Source: Fabrea salina
Lineage: Eukaryota; Ciliophora; Heterotrichea; Heterotrichida; Fabreidae
Length of the DNA: 64,000 bases
Assembly: GCA_022984795.1 (NCBI GenBank)
Contig: JALIHJ010000074.1
Coordinates: 1-64,000 of the forward strand
Direction: 5' to 3'
Positions 9,858 through 17,900 of this stretch are shown one piece after another (position 1 is the stretch's first letter; every line of letters begins with the position of its first letter). The notes beneath the pieces were generated by a model, which searched no databases, was not told the DNA's origin, and saw only the letters and a program-made list of their open reading frames with translations. The position numbers and the translations under genes are program-made.

Positions 9858-11225
9858 ATGGTATCGAAAACAGACTACTACGAACTACTTGGGGTAGGCC
9901 AGGATGCCACCAGCGATGACATAAAGTCAGCCTACAGAAAGCAAGCGCTGGTGTGGCACCCGGACAAGAACCCAGACAGGGCAGAGGAAGCACACGAGAT
10001 GTTTAAGGCACTGCACGAAGCCTACACAGTACTTTCAGACTCGCAAGAAAGGGCTTGGTACGACTCGCACAAAGAAGAAATCCTCACAGGCAAAAAGGGC
10101 GAAGGACTTGACCTGTGGCCTTACTTCTCAACAAGTGCTTACCCAGAGGGGATGAGTGACTCCCCAGAAGGGTTTTTTGGAGTGTATTCTGAGTTGTTTG
10201 AGAAGATCAGTGTGCAAGAGAACTCAGAAGCCAAAGACAAAAGCAAAGTAGTTAACAGACCGAGGTTTGGGGACTCGAACAGCGACTTAGAAGAAGTGAA
10301 GAGTTTCTACAACTACTGGAGTCACTTTGTGAGTACTCGGAGTTTTGCCTGGGCTGACGTGTACAACCCCAACGAAGCCCCCAACAGACGAGTGCGGCGT
10401 ATAATAGAAACTGAGAACAAAAAAGAAAGGTCCAAGCAAAAAAAAGCATTCAGCGACATGGTGCAGGCACTTGTGGACTACCTGAAGAAAAGAGACCCTA
10501 GGTGGATAACTTACCAAGAACAAAGAGTAGCTGAACAGGCCAGAAAAGCCCAAGAAGAAGAAGCCAGGAAACTCGAAGAAGCTGAGAAGAAAAAAGCATT
10601 GATGGAGCAGTTCAGAAAAGAACAAGCTGAAAGGTACGCCAAAGAATACGAACAAATGCTCCAAGAACAAGAAGAACTCTCTGAAGAAAGCGAAGACGAC
10701 CAAGTCTTCGAATGCGAACTCTGCAAAAAAGTATTCAACAACGAAAAACAACTTAAAAACCACGAAAACTCCAAAAAACACAAACTAAAACTAAAAGAAG
10801 TCTTAAAAGAAGTCCAACTCCCTGAAGAAGTACCTCAAATCCCCAAAAACAACAAAAAAGCCAAAAAGAATAAACAAGTACCTGAAGAAACCAAAGAACC
10901 CCAAGAAGAAACCAAACACCCCACACAACACAGCTCAGACGAAGAACTCGAAGACATAGAAGACGACCACGTACTTAACTTCTTCAACAAGAAAAAAACC
11001 CACGAACCCCAACTAACTGAAGTAACTGAGGCCCCCAAAGCTCCTAAACCCAAGAAAAAGAAAGAAGAAACTAAAGAACCCAAAGTCGGAAAAGCCAAAC
11101 TCAAACGCGAAAAGAAAAAAGCTGCCGAGTCCCAGTGGAAGTGCCGGATCTGCGGCCAGAACTTCGACACCAGAAACAAAATGTTCACACACTTAAAAGA
11201 AACTGGCCACGAAAAAGCCAGGTAA
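9858..11225 (+). CDS. DNAJC21: J-domain zinc-finger protein DNAJC21/JJJ1
   Basis: The 455-residue protein has a J domain at residues 5-70 with the HPD motif at 34-36 (VWHPDKNPD). The family-specific middle region follows ([19 protein letters not shown], then KKRDPRW near 215), then a long charged coiled coil. A C2H2 finger sits near 284-306 ([17 protein letters not shown]) and a second near 427-450 (CRICGQNF, ending HLKETGH). This order is that of DNAJC21/Jjj1, the Hsp70 co-chaperone that releases export factors such as Arx1 and recycles Rei1/ZNF622 from cytoplasmic pre-60S ribosomes. The length is close to the yeast and human proteins. The start ATG is in the AATAAATGG context used throughout the window. 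The kinase gene follows 9 nt downstream. Confidence 0.93.
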   Translation: MVSKTDYYELLGVGQDATSDDIKSAYRKQALVWHPDKNPDRAEEAHEMFKALHEAYTVLSDSQERAWYDSHKEEILTGKKGEGLDLWPYFSTSAYPEGMSDSPEGFFGVYSELFEKISVQENSEAKDKSKVVNRPRFGDSNSDLEEVKSFYNYWSHFVSTRSFAWADVYNPNEAPNRRVRRIIETENKKERSKQKKAFSDMVQALVDYLKKRDPRWITYQEQRVAEQARKAQEEEARKLEEAEKKKALMEQFRKEQAERYAKEYEQMLQEQEELSEESEDDQVFECELCKKVFNNEKQLKNHENSKKHKLKLKEVLKEVQLPEEVPQIPKNNKKAKKNKQVPEETKEPQEETKHPTQHSSDEELEDIEDDHVLNFFNKKKTHEPQLTEVTEAPKAPKPKKKKEETKEPKVGKAKLKREKKKAAESQWKCRICGQNFDTRNKMFTHLKETGHEKAR

Positions 11226-11234
11226 AGTAATAAA

Positions 11235-12368
11235 ATGGACATGTTCCGCGCATTTGCAGACCTAACCTACGGAAGTCCTAGGTACCAAATAGGAGACTTC
11301 TCAGTTGACCAAAAAGAACTTATATCTGAAGGAGGTTACGCTTACGTGTACAGAGCTGTAGAAACTACTACCAGTCAAGAATTCGCACTCAAGAAAATAC
11401 TTTGCCAAAACCAAGAACGCCTTGACTTTGCCCAGAGAGAAGTCCAAGTTATGCAAACCCTTCCTTCGCACCCCAACATTGTCCGCTTCTACGGAGCTTC
11501 GTCAGTCACTGAAAACAACACTCAGGTGGTGTTAATACTCATGGAACTCTGCAAAGGAGGCACCCTTATTAACTTGCTTGAACGCTACGAAGGACAACTC
11601 AACCTAGAACAGGTTTTGTTTTGCCTGAAAGAAATCTGCCAAGGAATCCAAGTTGTCCACCAAGCAGGTTACGTTCACAGGGACCTGAAAGTCGAGAACG
11701 TTTTGGTTGAAAACAAAAAGTTCAAACTCTGTGACTTTGGCAGCTGCACCAACGAGCACCTCGACTTAGCTTCAGCTTCGCGAAAAGACTTGCTTTTCCA
11801 CGAAGAAACCTTTGAACGCCAAACCACACTTATGTACCGACCTCCTGAGATGATTGACCTCTACACAAGACACACAATAGGACCCAAAGTGGACGTTTGG
11901 ATGCTGGGGTGCATAGCTTACACTCTGGCTTACTTCAAACACCCTTTCCAGGACCAGTCTTCACTTGCAATAGTGAATGCCCACTACACCTTTCCAAGCG
12001 ACTCTCGGTTCAACCAGAAGTTCAAGAACTTCGTTGCTTGGATTCTGAACCCTGACCCTTCAGAAAGGCCTTTGCTGGGCCAAGTCATTGAGTCCATCAA
12101 CAACTACCACAGCATTCAGGACTTCCAAGTCAAAACTAACAGGCACAAGCCCCAAGAAAAAAAGTCCTTCAAAGACAGAGACCTAACTGAAGAGGAGATC
12201 CAAGCTGAGATGAGAAGAGTCCGTGAAGGCATGCAGCGCAACCTGCACGGGGAGTTTGTAGGAGTGTCTAAGAAAAAACAACCTGTTAGCATCTGGAGTG
12301 TGCCTGGGTCGCAGCAACAAGACTCAGACTTACTGGACTTCAACAATTCGGGGTGGGCTAACTTTTAA
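11235..12368 (+). CDS. NAK-family Ser/Thr kinase (AAK1/GAK/BIKE-like)
   Basis: The 377-residue protein is a kinase domain (about residues 20-290) with a short tail. Visible motifs are the glycine loop SEGGYAYVYRA, the ATP lysine in FALKKIL (about K53), the catalytic loop HRDLKVENVL near 148, DFGS near 167, and TTLMYRPPEMIDLYT in place of APE. SEGGYAYVY, the HRDLK-EN loop with a DFGS and the YR-PEM-DLY activation segment define the NAK family (AAK1, BIKE, GAK, yeast Ark1/Prk1). These phosphorylate clathrin adaptor subunits and control endocytosis. The tail lacks the long Gln/Pro-rich region of AAK1 and the J domain of GAK, so the exact subfamily is open. It lies 9 nt after DNAJC21 and 20 nt before the MFS gene, all on the plus strand. 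Confidence 0.88.
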   Translation: MDMFRAFADLTYGSPRYQIGDFSVDQKELISEGGYAYVYRAVETTTSQEFALKKILCQNQERLDFAQREVQVMQTLPSHPNIVRFYGASSVTENNTQVVLILMELCKGGTLINLLERYEGQLNLEQVLFCLKEICQGIQVVHQAGYVHRDLKVENVLVENKKFKLCDFGSCTNEHLDLASASRKDLLFHEETFERQTTLMYRPPEMIDLYTRHTIGPKVDVWMLGCIAYTLAYFKHPFQDQSSLAIVNAHYTFPSDSRFNQKFKNFVAWILNPDPSERPLLGQVIESINNYHSIQDFQVKTNRHKPQEKKSFKDRDLTEEEIQAEMRRVREGMQRNLHGEFVGVSKKKQPVSIWSVPGSQQQDSDLLDFNNSGWANF

Positions 12369-12388
12369 ATATGAAATAATACTATTAA

Positions 12389-13636
12389 ATGTTCAAAAGG
12401 AGACTTGTACTCGGAGTATTTCTGTGTGTAAACACTTTGGTGAACATGGACCACGGAAGCATTCCAGCAGCAGCTTCCGAAATAGCATCTGACCTAAACC
12501 TTTCGAAGTTCCAAATGGGTGTTTTGGGCTCTAGCATCTTTATAGGGGTCACTTTAGGAGGGGTTCTTTCTGCTTATCTTTTTCATAAGTTGGACGCCAA
12601 GCTGATTCTGTGCTTTGGTACTTTTTTAAACGGAGTTTTGGTTGCGGGGTTCCCTCTAAGTAATTCCCTTTTGCTTTTGACTTATTTGAACAGACTTCTG
12701 ACAGGAATTTGCCAGGTTTTTTTGATAATTTACGTGCCTGTTTGGATAGACTTGTTTGGAAAGGCTTCGAAAACACTGTGGATGACTGTGCTTCAAACTA
12801 CTGTGCCTTTGGGAGTGCTTTCTGGGTACGCACTCACAGCATTCATCACTCAGACTTGGAACTGGAGACTTACTTTTTACACCCAGGCCTTTTTGTACAT
12901 GCCCTGTGTGGTTTTGATGCTTTCGTTTCCGAGCAGAAAGATTTCTTACTCGCAAGACAACAGTGACTACCAGTCCCTAGACGAGTACTCTAACTACGTT
13001 CAGAACAAAGCTGAGTTTTTAGAGAAACTTTACGAGCTGTTCAGCAACAGGCAGTTTTTGTACTTGATGCTAGGTCAGGCCTGCATTTACTTTGTGGTTA
13101 CAGGTTTGCAGTTTTGGGGCACAGACTACTCAATCAAGGTGCTGTTGATGGAAGAGTCTGCAGTGTACACTTACTATGCTGCCACTACAATTACAGGACC
13201 CACTTTAGGAGTGCTTTTGGGGGGTTACCTGAGTCACAAAGCTGGAGGCTACGAAACTTCTGAAGCAGGGTACGTGTGTGCGGTGCTGGGGGGGTTAGGG
13301 TGCTTAGTAGCTATTCCAGTTCCTTTAGTGTCTAGTTTTGGAGTGTTTATGGGGCTGTTGTGGGGAGTGTTGTTTTTTGGGGCAGGAATGATGCCTTGTT
13401 TGATAGGAATGATTATAAGAGTGGTGGAGCCCCAACACAAAGCCCTAGCCAACAGTGTTAACTCCATAATGACCAACCTTTTGGGGTACTTGCCTGCACC
13501 ACTGATGTACGGGTTCATGTGTGACTTGACTGGAGGAGACAGAAGCAACGCAGGAATGATGTTGGTGATGTACTGGAGTATCTTGGCTGAGTTCTTTGTT
13601 ATACTAGCTTTAGTTAGGCCTAAGCTTAAGGTGTAA
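12389..13636 (+). CDS. Major facilitator superfamily transporter
   Basis: The 415-residue protein has about 12 hydrophobic segments in two halves. The N-terminal part has the acidic residue in the first helix typical of sugar- or spinster-like MFS members (NMDHGSIPAAASEI) and a short loop 2-3 (LFHKLDAKLILCFG) in the place of the MFS G-x-x-x-D motif. A cytoplasmic loop of about 40 polar residues separates the halves near 190-230. It resembles the small MFS carriers abundant in ciliates, and the substrate cannot be inferred. Its stop codon lies inside the 3' end of the convergent TPR-IQ gene, so the coding regions overlap by 11 nt. Confidence 0.85.
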   Translation: MFKRRLVLGVFLCVNTLVNMDHGSIPAAASEIASDLNLSKFQMGVLGSSIFIGVTLGGVLSAYLFHKLDAKLILCFGTFLNGVLVAGFPLSNSLLLLTYLNRLLTGICQVFLIIYVPVWIDLFGKASKTLWMTVLQTTVPLGVLSGYALTAFITQTWNWRLTFYTQAFLYMPCVVLMLSFPSRKISYSQDNSDYQSLDEYSNYVQNKAEFLEKLYELFSNRQFLYLMLGQACIYFVVTGLQFWGTDYSIKVLLMEESAVYTYYAATTITGPTLGVLLGGYLSHKAGGYETSEAGYVCAVLGGLGCLVAIPVPLVSSFGVFMGLLWGVLFFGAGMMPCLIGMIIRVVEPQHKALANSVNSIMTNLLGYLPAPLMYGFMCDLTGGDRSNAGMMLVMYWSILAEFFVILALVRPKLKV

Positions 13637-14915
13637 ATATTTTAAAGTTAGACAGAGTTTTCTGTTTTTTATACAACTTGTAAGAAAGCTGGATGTACCT
13701 AATTGCGTTGTAAATTTTCAAGTACAGATTCCGGGTTCTCCACATGCGCCAGTAAGCTTGGATTCTAATTACTCTGTTTTTAAGAGTTTTAAACCTTTTG
13801 AAATCAGGCAGCATTCTACAGAAACTTTGGAGTTTAACTAATTTGGAGCGGTCGTACTTATCGCGTACAGGCAGAAGTTTATGCTTTTTGGGGTAGACTA
13901 CACTGCTTTTGCGTGAAGCAGTGCTAGTAACGGCTGAACTAGAGGGTTTTTTGGACAAGTTGATAGGTTTGTTTTTAAGGTTGCGCCACCAGTTTTGGAT
14001 CACGGCTGAAGCTTTGTGTCTTTTGATGGGGGCGATTCTTTGGTTCAAAAAGCTATGAAGGTTCCTGGGTCGGTTTTTGGTGTTTGCGTAAGGAGTGCCT
14101 AAACTGGACTTGCGAGAAACACTTTTTTTAAAGGACTTTTTTTTGGCTGAAGGGAGTTTGGTTCTTATGCTGGGGTTGGACCTGAAGCCTCCGTGGGCAA
14201 AGCGGTGTCTGTTTTTGATTTCGTTTTTTTGGGTTATCGAGTGGGAGTTTTTTCTGGGTTTCTTGAAAGAACTTACTCTGAGCAAACCCCGTCTGGAAGG
14301 GTTAGAGGCCCTAGAAACTCTTCTGAGTTCTAAAGACTGGTGCGATACTGCACTCCCTAGTAGTTCTTCGTAGCTTTTTTTCAGAGAAATAGTTAACTTG
14401 TTTCCGTAGTCCAGGTGCTCGTTAGCTAGCTTGTAGCCTCTCAAAAAGCAGTCCATTGCGTCTTGGAGGTGGTCTAAGTACCTGTACTCTACTCCACACT
14501 TGTAGTAAGCAATAATTAAACTTTTCAGAAGCTGGAGGTCGTTTCTGCCATCCCTCAGCATAAAGATAGCTTTAGTAGAGTGTCTAAGGGCCTTTTCGTG
14601 GTCGCCAGTTTCACTAAGTATTGAGCAAATGTTAAGATGGGAACTAACAACATTAGGAAGGTCCACACCTCTGTACTTGCCCATCTCAGCAGCTTTGTAA
14701 AGGTACTCCAAGGCTTTTTTGTGGCTGCCAATTCTTTTGAAGTAACACCCAATATTGTTGTAGGTAATCGTTAAAAGTTTGGCTTTCTGGTCGTCTGAAG
14801 GCAGGTTTGGTATTTTCGCAAGGGCTTTGTTTAGGTAAAATATACTGTTATTGTAGTTTTCTTTGCTGAGGAGGTCCATTCCTAGTTTGTTGTAGTTCAG
14901 AATACAGTCTTCCAT
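13626..14915 (-). CDS. TPR and IQ-motif protein
   Basis: The 429-residue protein starts at MEDCILNYNKLG. That ATG is preferred over longer in-frame readings because the upstream extension would run into the divergent Brr2 gene. Residues 1-190 form about four TPR-like helical repeats (for example YNNIGCYFKRIGSHKKALEY and AYYKCGVEYRYLDHLQDAMD). The rest is basic and Ser-rich with several IQ-like calmodulin-binding segments (AVIQNWWRNLKNK, KLQSFCRMLPDFKRF, RIQAYWRMWRTRN, YIQLSYKLYKKQK). TPR plus IQ repeats suggests a cytoskeletal or ciliary scaffold that binds calmodulin or centrin. The start lies 12 nt from the Brr2 start, and the stop overlaps the MFS gene end by 11 nt. Confidence 0.8.
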   Translation of the reverse strand: MEDCILNYNKLGMDLLSKENYNNSIFYLNKALAKIPNLPSDDQKAKLLTITYNNIGCYFKRIGSHKKALEYLYKAAEMGKYRGVDLPNVVSSHLNICSILSETGDHEKALRHSTKAIFMLRDGRNDLQLLKSLIIAYYKCGVEYRYLDHLQDAMDCFLRGYKLANEHLDYGNKLTISLKKSYEELLGSAVSHQSLELRRVSRASNPSRRGLLRVSSFKKPRKNSHSITQKNEIKNRHRFAHGGFRSNPSIRTKLPSAKKKSFKKSVSRKSSLGTPYANTKNRPRNLHSFLNQRIAPIKRHKASAVIQNWWRNLKNKPINLSKKPSSSAVTSTASRKSSVVYPKKHKLLPVRDKYDRSKLVKLQSFCRMLPDFKRFKTLKNRVIRIQAYWRMWRTRNLYLKIYNAIRYIQLSYKLYKKQKTLSNFKIFTP

Positions 14916-14927
14916 TTGCAAGTAATT
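14916..14927. promoter_or_regulatory. 12-nt divergent start-codon spacer
   Basis: Only 12 nt (TTGCAAGTAATT) separate the start codons of the TPR-IQ gene and the Brr2 gene. Both promoters and 5' UTRs must lie within this spacer or inside the opposite gene. An in-frame TTG at 14916 would extend Brr2 by four residues, but the ATG at 14928 is the conventional start. Confidence 0.5.
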
Positions 14928-17900
14928 ATGAGTGACCTGCCAAGCGAAGTCACAGGCGAAGCAGAAACTCTGCGCAACAGAATCCAGCACTCTATGGGCG
15001 ACAGGGTGTCTTACTCCAAACCCCCTGAGTCCCTCAGAACCAAACCCCAAGCCAAACCTATCGGGCAAAGACCCCCAGGAGTGCTGTATTACCCACGCAC
15101 TCCCGAAACCAAACAGATTTACTCAAACATGCTTAGTTTCATTCCTCCTTACTTAGGAGACGTTCCTCCTGACATACTTGCAGACGCCCTGGACAACTTG
15201 CTTGCTGTGCTTAAGTCAACTGAGATTCAAGAGAAAAAACAAGAGTCTGAAGCTATTCTAGGTCCTCTTTCTGAAGACGACTTCAGTAAACTCTTGCTGA
15301 TGTCTAAGCAACTAAACGATTACGACTGGGAAGAAGCCCCGGCAGCAAACGAAATCTCAGTAGGGTTCCAAGAAGAACCCCAAGAAGAAGAAGACCTAGA
15401 AGAACCTGAAGTCCAACTCACTCTGGATCCCTCAGACATTGACTCTAACTGGCTGCGGAGTTTCTTGAGCGAGCACTTTCCAAACCCTGACGAGCTAGAA
15501 CCCCAAGTTCTGGAAGCTTTGAGTTCGCAAGACTTAAGAACTTGCGAAAACAAACTAGTTATGCTGTTAGGGTTTGACCACTTCGACCTAGTAACTTTTT
15601 TCATGTGCAACAAAACTGCTATTTACATGTGTGTGAGTTACCACAAAGCTAATCACGAAGAGAAAAAACACATAATCAACCAACTCAAAGAGATGCCTGA
15701 GGGTTCTTTCATCATACCCAAACTAGCAACTGGGGCCTCTTCAGTAACTCCCAAAAAAATAATAGACTTGTCTTCTATTGAGTTCGACCAGGGACCTCAC
15801 GTTATGACCAACAAAAAAGTAGTGCTGCCTGAAGGCTCCACTTGCACTTCAAACCCTGGCTACGAAGAAGTAACCATACCAGCCCCTGCTAAGCCCCACC
15901 AGCTCCACCAACAAGTGCGCCTTTTAGACATGCCTGAGTGGGTGCGTCCAGCTTTTTCACTGATTAAAGAACTCAACCCTATTCAAAGTGCAGTTTACTC
16001 GTCTGCTTTGAGTTCAGACCAAAACTTGTTAATTTGTGCTCCTACAGGAGCAGGCAAAACCAACATTGCTTTACTGACCATACTAAGAGTGATTAACAAC
16101 CACACTGACTCAGAAGGCAACATTGACCTCAGAGCCTTCAAAGTAGTGTACGTAGCCCCTATGAAAGCCTTAGTAACTGAAACCTGTGGGAACCTTAAAC
16201 GAAGACTTGAAAGTTACGGAGTTACTGTTAAGGAACTTACGGGGGACATGCAACTCACCAGACAGCAAATACAAAAAACGCAAGTGATAGTAACTACTCC
16301 TGAAAAGTGGGACATTGTAACTAGGAAAAGCGGAGAAAGGACCTTTACAGAGTTAGTTAAACTAGTGATAGTTGACGAAATCCACTTGCTCCACGACACA
16401 AGAGGTCCAGTGCTCGAAGCAGTGATATCTAGGACTCTGAGAACTACTTCTAGGTTTGGGCAAAGCATTCGACTTGTAGGGTTGTCAGCTACACTGCCTA
16501 ACTACGGAGACGTAGCTGCCTTTTTAAAGGTAGAACAAGAAGGACTGTTTTTCTTCGACAGGAGCTACAGGCCTGTTCCCTTGCAACAAACCTACATAGG
16601 AATCACTGAGAAAAAAGCTATGAAGCGCTTTTTGCTTATGAACGAAGTGTGTTATGAGAAGTTAGTAACTCAAGCTGGGAAGAACCAAGTGCTTATTTTT
16701 GTCCACTCTAGGAAAGAAACAGCCAGGACTGCTAGGGCGCTAAGGGACTTAGCTCACTCAAAGAACCAGCAGTTCTTGTTTTTGAAAGAAGACTCTCCTA
16801 GCAGAACCCTTTTAAGCAACTTGTCAGCCCAAGCACACAACTCTGAGTTAAAAGACTTGCTTCCTAGTGGGTTTGCAGTGCACCACGCCGGACTCAGCAG
16901 AGACGACAGGTCGCTTGTAGAAGACCTTTTTGCTGACAAGCACATTCAAGTGCTAGTTTCAACTTCTACACTTGCTTGGGGGGTGAACTTGCCTGCCCAC
17001 ACAGTTATTTTAAAAGGCACCCAGGTTTACTTCCCTGAAAAAGGTTGCTGGGGAGAAGTTTCTCCTCAAGACATGCTGCAGATGATGGGGAGGGCTGGAA
17101 GAATTGACTACGACACTGAAGGCGAGGGAATAGTTATTACTACCCAAGACCAACTTCAGTACTACCTTTCTTTGCTCAACACACAACTGAACATCGAGTC
17201 CCAGATGGTAAGTGCATTGGCTGACAACATCAACGCTGAAGTAGTTTTAGGAACTCTAGGAAGCTTCCACGATGCCTTGGAGTGGGCCCAAAGCACTTAC
17301 TTATACGTAAGACTTTCCAGGGACCCTGAGTACTACGGGTTTGATTCTTCAGTGTACTCCAATGTAGACGGTTACTTAGTGGACATAGTTCACTCAGCTT
17401 TGCACTTGCTCAACAAGTATGGATTGGTTGAGTACGACAAGCAGTCAGGAGCAGTGCACCCCACTCCACTTGGGCAGGTGTCTTCGCACTACTACTTGAA
17501 GCCAGATTCTATTTCGATTTACAACTCCAACTTGAAACCCCACATGGGGCCTGTTGACTTGTTAAAGGTGTTTTCGATGTCATTGGAGTTCAAGTCTATT
17601 CAAGTAAGAGAAGAAGAAAAACTAGAAGTGGCCAAACTCATGGAAAGAGTTCCTTACCCAGTGAAGGGTTCTTCTGAAGAAGCTTCTTCTAAAATGAACT
17701 GTTTGCTGCAAGCCTACATTTCTAGACTTAAACTTGAAGGCTACACTCTTATGTCCGACATGGTTTTTGTAAGTCAAAGTGCTGGCAGAATTATGAGGGG
17801 CATCTTCGAAATATGTTTGAGGAAGGGCTGGGCACAGCTTGCTTACACTGCTTTGAGTTTCTGCAAAATGATTCAGCACCGAATGTGGAACGTGATGACT

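Noticed and set aside
10287-10781. Phe-rich 164-residue ORF opposite DNAJC21
   Set aside because: It is antisense to the Lys/Glu coiled coil, which always gives Phe/Leu/Ser-rich open frames.
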